From assembly GCF_009765835.1 (NCBI RefSeq), contig NZ_LMUS01000006.1:1198438-1262437 (forward strand): a DNA stretch of 64,000 nt. Reading direction: 5' to 3'. Below are positions 9,447 to 16,695 of the stretch, piece after piece. Both the position numbers and the translations under genes were made by a program. Within the stretch, counting starts at the first letter, position 1, and every line of letters begins with the position of its first letter. The DNA is from Granulicella sp. L56 (lineage in GTDB: Bacteria > Acidobacteriota > Terriglobia > Terriglobales > Acidobacteriaceae). Under the pieces are notes generated by a model. The model saw only the letters and a program-made list of their open reading frames with translations, had not been told where the DNA came from and did not search any database.

Positions 9447-10604
9447 TTAGACCACGCCTTCGCTCAAGACCAGAGCAACGGCGCTGCGGAGCCGGGCGGC
9501 ATTGCCATCATAAGCGGGCCGCAGGACGGGAGACTTCGATAGGGAGTGCTTGCGCAACTCCGCCTCGACGATAGGACCGAAGGTATGCCAGACGCCAGTG
9601 ATGTCGCCGACGACCACAATCTCCTTGGGGGCGAGCGCAGAGGCGATCATACGGATGCCGCGGCCTAGTTGGAGTGCCGTCTTTTCGAGCGCACTGACGG
9701 CCTTTTTGTTTCCGCTCTGCGCCAGCTTCAGTACATGATCGAAGCTGTCCGCCGGGGCAGAGGGCGAGAGGTCGTTATAGTAGCGCAGCGCGGCTCGATT
9801 GGAAGCCAGCGTCTCCCAGCAGCCATGATTGCCGCAGGCGCAGAGTGGGCCGTCGGGGTCGATCTGAACGTGGCCGAACTCACCGGCCATGCCGTTATCG
9901 CCGCGAAGAAGCTGACCGTTGGCGAAGATGCCGGTGCCGATCCCCTCGGAGACATTGACGACGACGAGATCGTGCATGCCATCGCTATCGCCGAACCAGA
10001 CTTCGGACAGAGCGCAGGCGTTGGCCACGTTGTCCATCTCGACGCGCAGGCCGGTGGCGCGCTGGATGCGGGACTTAATGCTGAGGACAGGCCAGTTGAG
10101 GTTCGGCGCAAAGATGAGTTTTTGCAGGTGCAGGTCGGTACGGCCAGGAAGACTGATGCCGATGCCGTCGAAGGACTTGTCCTTGTGCGCGGCGATGAGC
10201 TTGCGGATGCCGGAGACGATGGCAGTGAGCGCCTTACCCGCATCCGAGGGCAGGACGATGACGTTCTGCGCAATGATCTTTCCGCCGAGATCGGCGACGG
10301 CAACAGTGGTCTGCGCAGGGTGGATGTCGAGTGCGATGACGGCACGCTGGTCGTTGAGCTTGATGAGCGTGGGGCGGCGACCGCGGGGAAGACGACCGGT
10401 GGCGCCTTCCAATATCCAGTGGTCAGCGATAAGTTCTTCGACGATGAGGGAGACGGTGCTGCGCTGGAGTCCGGAGAGCCGCGCGAGATCGGCACGAGAG
10501 ACCGATGGACGCGTGCGAATGAAGTTGAACAGCAGGTTCCGGTTGATCTGGCGAGGCGTTTTGTTGGAGGCGGTCTGTTTGCCGGCAAAGATAAAGTGCT
10601 GCAT
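9447..10604 (-). CDS. ROK-family transcriptional regulator
   Basis: About 385 residues. The N-terminal third is a winged helix-turn-helix (RADLARLSGLQRSTVSLIVE). The rest is a ROK sugar-kinase-like domain with the glycine loop VNVSEGIGTGIFANGQLLRG and the zinc motif GEFGHVQIDPDGPLCACGNHG followed by CWE. Proteins of this kind (NagC, Mlc, XylR) repress sugar genes and are released by a sugar ligand. The start at 10604 is chosen because the protein then begins shortly before the DNA-binding domain. An in-frame ATG at 10661 would add 19 residues. Neither has a strong Shine-Dalgarno. A perfect 14-bp palindrome at 10670-10683 is a candidate autoregulatory operator. glpF follows on the same strand. 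Confidence 0.93.
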   Translation of the reverse strand: MQHFIFAGKQTASNKTPRQINRNLLFNFIRTRPSVSRADLARLSGLQRSTVSLIVEELIADHWILEGATGRLPRGRRPTLIKLNDQRAVIALDIHPAQTTVAVADLGGKIIAQNVIVLPSDAGKALTAIVSGIRKLIAAHKDKSFDGIGISLPGRTDLHLQKLIFAPNLNWPVLSIKSRIQRATGLRVEMDNVANACALSEVWFGDSDGMHDLVVVNVSEGIGTGIFANGQLLRGDNGMAGEFGHVQIDPDGPLCACGNHGCWETLASNRAALRYYNDLSPSAPADSFDHVLKLAQSGNKKAVSALEKTALQLGRGIRMIASALAPKEIVVVGDITGVWHTFGPIVEAELRKHSLSKSPVLRPAYDGNAARLRSAVALVLSEGVV

Positions 10605-10669
10605 AGTTAGATTGATTTCCGCCCAGATGTGGCCACCGTCATAGACCAGCGATCTGTTCATTCACAGTG

Positions 10670-10683
10670 ATTCGTCGACGAAT
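10670..10683. promoter_or_regulatory. Perfect 14-bp palindrome upstream of ROK gene
   Basis: ATTCGTCGACGAAT is its own reverse complement. It lies 66 bases before the preferred ROK start, or 9 bases before the alternative one, a position suited to autoregulation. No second copy was noticed in the window. Confidence 0.45.
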
Positions 10684-10787
10684 TTTGTGTGTAGCCTTTA
10701 TACCATCGGAATTCAGCATTTCTCCATTCAGATCAAGGTAAATGGCAGATATGCGGGGACCTGACGCCATGAGGCAGCGGAACGACG

Positions 10788-10822
10788 AATGGGGTTCGGC
10801 TGAGATAGCCCCGAACCCCATT
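10788..10822 (-). terminator. Terminator-like hairpin downstream of Tat epimerase gene
   Basis: A perfect 12-bp stem (10788-10799 with 10811-10822) with an 11-base loop lies 35 bases past the stop of the gene at 10858. The T tract (TTTT at 10821-10824) is on the plus-strand side, so the site may work poorly as an intrinsic terminator for the minus strand or act in both directions. Confidence 0.5.
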
Positions 10823-10857
10823 TTGACGTGATCTAAAGATGCAGATCTGACCACAAT

Positions 10858-11820
10858 CTAGAGAGTTCCTGAATTCTGAAGAGCTGCCTTCATGCCCGCC
10901 CAACTGATGCGGGTGGACTCTTCGTGTGTAGCGGCGCCATGCCAATGCGTCTCCAGGCTGACGGCCCCATGGTAGCCAATGTTTTTGAGATCGCGGAACT
11001 GCGCTGTCCAATCGATGAAGCCCTTGTCGACGGGAGACCAGGCGATCTTCCCGTCCGGCCCCTTCACTGCGTTCTTAACATGGCAGTGGAGTATGCGATG
11101 CTTTGGCAAGAGATTCCAGCCGGTCGGAAAGGCATCGAGCTCGCCGCGCATCACTGCGTTGGCCGGGTCCCAGTTCAATCCGAAGTGCGGAGACGGAACT
11201 GCGGCGAGAGTCCGTGCGGCCTCAGGTGCGGTGGCCGTGTTGCATTCAAACTCGTTCTCGATGACGAGCAGCAGACCGTTCTTACCGCAGGTCTCAGCCG
11301 CCTTCTTCAACTGATCGTCGATCGCGGCACGATGAGGCTTCACATCATCAAGCCTCCAGAAATCGAAACAACGGATCTTGTCGGTTTTGAAGCGCTTCGC
11401 CAGGGTAATGTATTTGTCGAGGAGTTCCCCCTGTTGCTTGAAGCTGTCATTGGCGCCAAAGTCGTGCTTTGGACTAAATGAAGATTTTGGCGCTTCAGGC
11501 CAGTCGACCTTGAAGACCGGGCTACCCATATCAGTGACGCGAAGGCTGTATTTGGCAAGAATCTTCTCGGCGTCGACAAGCTGAGCATCGGAGAGATCAT
11601 GCAGGCCCTTGCCCCACATGCTGCGCAGCTCCACCCATTGCAGACCGAAGTCTTTGGAGATGACGGAACAGGCGTGATCGAAGTCCGGCGAAATCTCATC
11701 GCTGATGACGCCAATCTTGAATGGTGATTTCGGCACCAAGGCAAAGAGTGGCTGCGCTGCACAGGCCGCAGCGGCGATGCCTGCTCCGGCGAGAAAATTA
11801 CGTCGTGAAAAAACTTCCAT
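10858..11820 (-). CDS. Tat-exported sugar phosphate isomerase/epimerase (AP-endonuclease-2/xylose-isomerase-like TIM barrel)
   Basis: About 320 residues from the ATG at 11820, which has AAGGGG seven bases upstream. A longer frame to 11928 lacks a credible start. The N-terminus MEVFSRRNFLAGAGIAAAA is a twin-arginine signal with an AxA cleavage region near PLFA. The rest is a TIM barrel of the sugar isomerase/epimerase family. VIENEFECNTA, GLNWDPANAV and HCHVKNA supply the Glu, Asp and His expected to bind a divalent metal. Export to the periplasm is common for this family in Acidobacteria. The sugar is unknown. A second, distantly similar Tat epimerase lies divergently at 12329, with a decayed receptor gene between. 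Confidence 0.9.
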   Translation of the reverse strand: MEVFSRRNFLAGAGIAAAACAAQPLFALVPKSPFKIGVISDEISPDFDHACSVISKDFGLQWVELRSMWGKGLHDLSDAQLVDAEKILAKYSLRVTDMGSPVFKVDWPEAPKSSFSPKHDFGANDSFKQQGELLDKYITLAKRFKTDKIRCFDFWRLDDVKPHRAAIDDQLKKAAETCGKNGLLLVIENEFECNTATAPEAARTLAAVPSPHFGLNWDPANAVMRGELDAFPTGWNLLPKHRILHCHVKNAVKGPDGKIAWSPVDKGFIDWTAQFRDLKNIGYHGAVSLETHWHGAATHEESTRISWAGMKAALQNSGTL

Positions 11821-11881
11821 GATTGATCCCCTTCTACTCTTCTGATTCGGTTTGAATCCATTAGTTTGCTCAAGCTGGAGA

Positions 11882-11912
11882 GGCCGGACGCTCTTGAGAA
11901 GAACGCCCGGCC
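11882..11912 (-). terminator. Imperfect GC-rich hairpin after receptor pseudogene
   Basis: GGCCGG and CCGGCC arms with a mostly paired centre flank a short loop. There is no T tract. It lies about 50 bases beyond the recognisable receptor remnant and could be the surviving terminator of the former gene. Confidence 0.3.
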
Positions 11913-11962
11913 CTTCGCCGATCTGCATGCTCGGATAATTCTAGAACGAGATTCGTGCCGAC

Positions 11963-12155
11963 GTTGCCGCTCGCGTTCGAGACAGACTGATGAGCGATGA
12001 TCATCTTCGATTCAGTAGCAGTAACATTTTGCATCAGCAACAGATGCGCCAGTGCTATCGGTAATAGTGCCCGACAGGGTAGCGTTGACGGCCTGCCCAA
12101 ACATGAAATTCGTGGAACTCAGCACAAGAATGACAAAAATTTTATTGCGAACCAT
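11963..12155 (-). pseudogene. N-terminal remnant of an Oar-type TonB-dependent receptor
   Basis: From the ATG at 12155, with CTGGAGG nine bases upstream, the frame gives a signal peptide (MVRNKIFVILVLSST, ending near FGQ) and then ATLSGTITDSTGASVADA, the opening of the carboxypeptidase-regulatory-like domain found in the intact receptors here. It then shifts by one base near 12030 and continues in the next frame as NVTATESK and HQSVSNASGN. After about 11963 similarity is lost. The plug and barrel are missing, so this is a frameshifted and truncated relic. Start, signal and Shine-Dalgarno survive, which suggests recent decay. Confidence 0.72.
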
Positions 12156-12328
12156 GTGAACCTCCAGGAGTGGTGCATCACTTCACGGTCAAGCAGGTTA
12201 TTGTTCGCAGAACGAACGAAACGGTATCAGCGCGGCCTGAAAATAGCAACAGAAAATACTAAAAAATTATTGAGCGATTCGGCTTCGTTTGAAATGGCGC
12301 TGGACTAGCCCACATAAGCGGAGGTAGG

Positions 12329-13198
12329 ATGCCCAGCATGAGCCTTTCAATGTCCCGCCGTAACCTGTTGCGTGGAGGTACGATGCTGAGCGCCTCGGCC
12401 TTTCTTTCTAACCCTGGCTTCGCTTTCGCAGGCGAGAACAAATCAGCCTCCTCCTCTCCGATACGGTTGGGAATCGCCAGCTACACCTTCAGAAATTTCG
12501 ACCAGGCCCACCTGATCGATTTCATGAAGCAGCTCAAGACGGCTTATTTGAACCTGAAAGACACCCATCTCCCCATGACTCCTCTGGACCAGGTGGCCAC
12601 CAAGGCAGCCGAGTACAGAGCAGCCGGAATGACTTTGACTGCACTTGGAACAATTTATTTCCCAAAAGACGACGATGATGATATCCGCGCAAAATTTGAG
12701 TATTGCAAAGCTGCCGGTGTATCTCTCATCGTTGGCGCTCCGACACATGAGACGCTGCCGCGAGTAGAAAAATTTGTGAAGGAGTACAACATTCGCGTGG
12801 GCATCCACAATCATGGACCGGAGGACAAACAGTGGCCTTCCCCATTGACGGTGCTCGATGCGGTGAAAGATATGGACCCGCGCATGGGCTGCTGCATCGA
12901 TGTAGGTCACACGATGCGTACCGGAACCGATGTTGTTGACGCAATTCGCAAAGCGGGGCCGCGCCTATTTGATATCCACATGAAAGATCTCGCCCAGAGC
13001 AACGTGAAGGAGAGCCAAGTAGCAGTGGGCGATGGGCTGATGCCGGTACCGCAGATATTCAAGGCACTGATTGAAATGCGCTATCCCGGACAGGTCGACT
13101 TGGAGTACGAGATCTTCCCGTCTGATCCGCTGCCTGGAGTCATCAAGAGCTTCGCTTATATGCGCGGAGTGCTTGCCGGCATGGGCTATAAGGGGTAG
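12329..13198 (+). CDS. Tat-exported sugar phosphate isomerase/epimerase
   Basis: A 289-residue TIM-barrel protein. The ATG at 12329 is preceded by GGAGGTAGG. An ATG at 12338 is a possible alternative. The N-terminus has the twin-arginine motif SRRNLLRGG and a cleavage site near AFA. The barrel carries IHNHGPE, CIDVGHTMRTG, FDIHMKD and DLEYEI, giving His, Asp, His and Glu residues like those binding metal in xylose-isomerase-like epimerases. Its probable role is periplasmic sugar epimerisation. It is divergent from the receptor relic and the other epimerase, and converges with the GH27 gene through a shared compound terminator. Confidence 0.9.
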   Translation: MPSMSLSMSRRNLLRGGTMLSASAFLSNPGFAFAGENKSASSSPIRLGIASYTFRNFDQAHLIDFMKQLKTAYLNLKDTHLPMTPLDQVATKAAEYRAAGMTLTALGTIYFPKDDDDDIRAKFEYCKAAGVSLIVGAPTHETLPRVEKFVKEYNIRVGIHNHGPEDKQWPSPLTVLDAVKDMDPRMGCCIDVGHTMRTGTDVVDAIRKAGPRLFDIHMKDLAQSNVKESQVAVGDGLMPVPQIFKALIEMRYPGQVDLEYEIFPSDPLPGVIKSFAYMRGVLAGMGYKG

Positions 13199-13279
13199 GG
13201 CTTGCATCTATTCTGGACGCAGCGTGATGCCTTCTAAACCGATATAGCTGCCAATTAGTGCGTGGTTGCTACTTTTAAA

Positions 13280-13342
13280 GATGCGGTCGCCAGAATGTAT
13301 CCAGGAGAACTTCGGATACGAAACCTGGCGACCGCATCAGTT
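13280..13342. terminator. Bidirectional compound terminator between convergent genes
   Basis: A perfect 14-bp stem (13280-13293 with 13325-13338) encloses a smaller inner hairpin (GTATCC pairing with GGATAC). On the plus strand it is followed by AGTTTT. It lies between the stops of the convergent epimerase and GH27 genes. Confidence 0.75.
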
Positions 13343-14530
13343 TTACTTCGATATGCGCAGAAAGAGAACGCCGTGCCCCGGCACCGTTACCGTATAGGGC
13401 TCGCGAATGGTCCCAAGGTCCTTTGACAACCAAAGGTCTTTTGCCTTAACTGCGTGGCCGAATCCAAGCTTGCCGAAATCTACTTGTGTGGTCAATGGAG
13501 AGGGTGCCCGATTGAAGATGCCGACAGCCTTCGAACCATCCGCCAAAGGCTTGGCCCATATTTCAATGGGGCCTTCAGCACTGACACGGTCGCCTTGCTT
13601 CCCTGCCGAATCCTGATCGACGGCAATCACATCTCGATTCGTCAGAATCCCAATGGTCTCAGGCGTCATGGTCGTCAGATCGTTGCCTGCCAGCAAAGGC
13701 GCGGCAAGAATAGCCCACAGCGCCATGTGCGTGCGGTATTCATCCGCCGTCATACCTCCATTACCAACCTCCAGCATGTCAGGATCATTCCAATGGCCAG
13801 GGCCGGCAAAACGGGACAGCCCAGCCTGACCGAAACCAATCTCTGCCATGCGGGAGTAATGGTCGTTGATGTCTCCTGTCGTGCGCCAGAGATTGCCGCC
13901 GACGTTCGTGCCCCATCGCCAGACCGCATCGTCGCCATATTGGCAAAGGCTGTACACGATGGGCCGATCGGTACTGCGTAGAGCATCGCGCATCTTTATA
14001 TAGGAGTCCACCATGATCTTATTGGCAGCCTCAGGAGTCGGAGCAGCACGCATCTGGTCGCGCAGGCCGCACAGATCGTACTTCAGATAATCAATCCCCC
14101 ATGCCGCGTAGGTTTGCGCATCCTGCAATTCATGCCAATAGCTCCCCTCGAACTTCGCGCAGGTGGTTGTCCCCGGCGAAGAGTAAATGCCGAGCTTCAG
14201 CCCCTTGCTATGAACGAAGTCAGCCAGTGCCTTCATATCAGGAAATCTGTCGTTCGGATGGATGATGCCCTGCGCGTCGCGCGTACCCTGCCAGGTATCG
14301 TCAATGTTCATATAGGTATAGCCCGCATCGCGCATACCACTTGAGACCATGGCCTCTGCCTGCGCACGAATGGTTGCGTCATCAATCTTGCGATGAAAAT
14401 GATTCCAACTGTTCCATCCCATCGGTGGGTGCATGGCCAGACCATTCTGCTGCGCCGGCGCTACGCCCAAAACAAGAAAGAGAAAGGATGCGAGGGCAAC
14501 ACAGGCAGTCCGTATTCGTAAGAGCGTCAT
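13343..14530 (-). CDS. Secreted GH27 alpha-galactosidase
   Basis: About 395 residues from the ATG at 14530, since the longer frame begins with a TTG two codons earlier. A hydrophobic signal peptide ends near VAPAQQ, followed at once by the GH27 opening HPPMGWNSWNHF. The predicted nucleophile is Asp152 in YLKYDLCG and the acid/base is Asp220 in WRTTGDI. WNDPDMLEVGNGG and a C-terminal beta-sandwich complete the family pattern. It should remove terminal alpha-linked galactose (or arabinopyranose) from polysaccharide side chains outside the cytoplasm. Upstream is an exact 16-bp tandem duplication at 14563-14594 that may be regulatory. Confidence 0.95.
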   Translation of the reverse strand: MTLLRIRTACVALASFLFLVLGVAPAQQNGLAMHPPMGWNSWNHFHRKIDDATIRAQAEAMVSSGMRDAGYTYMNIDDTWQGTRDAQGIIHPNDRFPDMKALADFVHSKGLKLGIYSSPGTTTCAKFEGSYWHELQDAQTYAAWGIDYLKYDLCGLRDQMRAAPTPEAANKIMVDSYIKMRDALRSTDRPIVYSLCQYGDDAVWRWGTNVGGNLWRTTGDINDHYSRMAEIGFGQAGLSRFAGPGHWNDPDMLEVGNGGMTADEYRTHMALWAILAAPLLAGNDLTTMTPETIGILTNRDVIAVDQDSAGKQGDRVSAEGPIEIWAKPLADGSKAVGIFNRAPSPLTTQVDFGKLGFGHAVKAKDLWLSKDLGTIREPYTVTVPGHGVLFLRISK

Positions 14531-14562
14531 AAGCAAAAGACTCCGATGTGAATTCTGTCCGT

Positions 14563-14594
14563 TAACTGCTATGGCAAATAACTGCTATGGCAAA
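14563..14594. repeat. Exact tandem duplication of 16 bp in GH27 promoter region
   Basis: TAACTGCTATGGCAAA occurs twice head to tail (14563-14578, 14579-14594), 33 bases upstream of the GH27 start. The rest of the 337-base gap up to tRNA-Ser is AT-rich near 14655-14680 and holds no gene that I can support. Confidence 0.85.
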
Positions 14595-14867
14595 ACAGTG
14601 AGATTTATACGTGAGTGCATGGATGGAAGGCAAATTGAAGACTTTTATCTGCAAAAATAAAATTTTATTTCCTTGATTTGTGCAGCCTGATCCACTGAAC
14701 CCCAACAACGTAGGAAGACCGCCGCTTTCGGCCTCAATGGAGATATGGCTCGATCGCGAAAGTCGCACTCCTTCTGCTACAGCGCACAAATTTATCGCAC
14801 AGGAAGCATACATCTCCATCGGCAAGTTATAATCACAAAAGCCGATCACACAATCGCAACAAGAGTC

Positions 14868-14960
14868 GGAGAGTTGGCCGAGTGGCTGAAGGCGGCGGTT
14901 TGCTAAACCGTTATAGGGTCAAAAGCTCTATCGGGGGTTCGAATCCCCCACTCTCCGCCA
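14868..14960 (+). tRNA. tRNA-Ser (anticodon GCT)
   Basis: A 93-base cloverleaf. The acceptor GGAGAGT pairs with ACTCTCC, the anticodon loop TTGCTAA gives anticodon GCT, there is a long class II variable arm, the T-loop is GGTTCGAAT, and the CCA end is encoded. It reads AGC/AGU codons. Confidence 0.97.
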
Positions 14961-15333
14961 GAACCTTCGGCAAGCCACTCAAAATATTCGCAAACTACAC
15001 AATATAAAGCGGATATTGTCAGCCTTTGTTTGTGCATACAGCGCGGGTAAAGCGGGTTAGTAAGGCCAAAGAAGCGATTTTACCTTGCTAACGCCTCGGA
15101 GCCTTACTAAGGGTGGCGAACACTCCCCATCTGTAATGGCTTCCCCCGCACGTAATAGTTTCTATAAGAGGGTGCTCGATTCAATGACTGCGACCATAGA
15201 CCCCTCTGGCGTTAAGAAACCTCTTGGGAGAATGAGACGCCAAGTGCGGAACCGTTCTAGCTTACCTGCATACTGCCAAGCGCGGATGGTTGATCCCATT
15301 CGGCAGCGAGCCCGAACTCCATTTGCTGGCAAG
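14961..15333 (+). other. Gene-poor stretch downstream of tRNA-Ser
   Basis: No supported gene. A 104-codon open frame at 15085-15399 has no family resemblance or Shine-Dalgarno and runs into the hydroxylase gene on the other strand. No integrase remnant or repeat of the tRNA end was recognised. Confidence 0.5.
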
Positions 15334-15972
15334 CTACAGGCCAAAGGGCATTCGCTTCTTCTTGTTTTGTTGTGTCCCGAAAACGTAATCCCAAAATGAG
15401 GTGATCACGCCGAAGTTACTTTCATCAAGATGGTGATGCACACTGTGTGCAGCCCATCTCTTCTGCAACCATCGGAATGGGATCTGGTTGATGCGCGTCG
15501 TGTGTTCCAGATGATGAAGAGCTCCGAAGTAGCAGTATCCGGTTGCGATTCCGCAGATGAAGAAGGAAGCGGATTGAATATGGAGGGCCTTGGCTAAAAG
15601 CACCCAAACCAAGGTAAGAACCACGATGCTGGTCGGAAAGAAAAATGCCGAGTGCTTTTCGGGGTTATTGTGGTGAGCTTCGTGCAGTTGAAAGAGAACA
15701 CTCCTCGGGTCATGAAGAAGCCATCGGTGGATGGAATATTCAATCAAGCTAAATACAGCCATGCCAGACAAAAAGCTGAGGATGGTGGACGGCAAGTTCC
15801 ACCCATGCCGCATCCCAAAATAAGCAAATAGAAAAGGGCACATGAAGTCAGCCACGTAAGATGCCCAATAGTTGGTGCGGCTCTCTGTGACGGCCTGCGC
15901 AAGATCGCGCGCAGCACAGCCAGCCTGTTCAATTCTCGTAGCTATGCTTCGCTTAGGTACAACTTCGATCAT
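15334..15972 (-). CDS. Membrane fatty acid hydroxylase/sterol desaturase superfamily protein
   Basis: About 212 residues from the ATG at 15972, which has AGAGGA about 10 bases upstream. A GTG at 16047 would extend it by 25 residues. Four hydrophobic segments are interleaved with the di-iron histidine clusters of the superfamily: HRWLLH, HEAHH, HHLEH and HSVHHH. The family hydroxylates or desaturates lipids, sterols or carotenoids in the membrane, using oxygen. The substrate is unknown. It stands alone in a gene-poor stretch beside tRNA-Ser, with codon choice less GC-biased than neighbours, which could mean transfer. Confidence 0.86.
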   Translation of the reverse strand: MIEVVPKRSIATRIEQAGCAARDLAQAVTESRTNYWASYVADFMCPFLFAYFGMRHGWNLPSTILSFLSGMAVFSLIEYSIHRWLLHDPRSVLFQLHEAHHNNPEKHSAFFFPTSIVVLTLVWVLLAKALHIQSASFFICGIATGYCYFGALHHLEHTTRINQIPFRWLQKRWAAHSVHHHLDESNFGVITSFWDYVFGTQQNKKKRMPFGL

Positions 15973-16695
15973 CCCGCTTTTCCTCTTTGGAGTGACGTGG
16001 CCGTGCTTCCCAGATGATGGCGGCCAGAACGGTGCCTTAAGTTTCACGGTCCGTACTCTTCCGAATCGCGCCCGGGCGATGTGCAGTTCAGACGGAACAA
16101 CTCAATGCCCTCTCTTTAGACGTATCCCGACCTCAATCATTGTAACCACACCGTCGCCGACCCTATGTATCACCGTAGACAAAGCGACAACACGGTGTCC
16201 TATATGTGGCCGCCCCGCGGAATGGAGCGTTTTGGTTTGGTCGCGTCTTCAGGTGCTCAACGCCTCCGGCCCGAAGGGAGCCATAGCAAATCAGAACTCG
16301 AGCCGGCGAATTGGCTCCTGAATCCAAGTATAGACATCCAATTCTCTTACTAGTTAGAGGATTGGCGAGCGAGTTCGCGATCCAAGGTCTTGAGCTGGAC
16401 TGGGCCGGAGCATGTTGGGACAGATACTTCCACATCTTCGCTCGTGCGGGATTTCAATGCTCAGCAGAACAGATGTTGTTGGTGAAATAGAAAATCTCGA
16501 CCGTAACGAGGACTGGTCAGAGTGTTCGTCCTGCTGGAAATAACGCAGTTGGGTTGGCCCACTGCGTTATTTCCAGCGACATCACAGGTTCTATGGCCGA
16601 AATTCTGCGACTAATATCCGTTGGGACATAAATGAACTACCTATGCGAGATGGAAGTGCTGGTTGACCGCCTTTCCAAACAGGCATGGGGGCGGG
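15973..16695. other. 723-base intergenic region with a perfect 17-bp hairpin
   Basis: No gene can be supported. A 149-codon plus-strand frame crosses the 5' part of the hydroxylase antisense and is not convincing. At 16533-16549 and 16561-16577 is a perfect 17-bp inverted repeat with an 11-base loop that can itself pair (GGG-TTGG-CCC). It lies about 120 bases beyond the receptor stop and has no T tract on either side. Confidence 0.6.

Noticed and set aside
12203..12217. GTTCG-CAGAA-CGAAC inverted repeat upstream of the receptor relic
   Set aside because: Only five paired bases per arm; could be chance, and the gene it would control is dead.
15085..15399. A 104-codon plus-strand frame after tRNA-Ser
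   Set aside because: No recognisable domain, poor start context and overlap with the hydroxylase gene.
15872..16321. A 149-codon frame with a CPICG zinc-ribbon-like stretch
   Set aside because: It begins antisense inside the hydroxylase gene and has no second Cys pair or ribosome-binding site.
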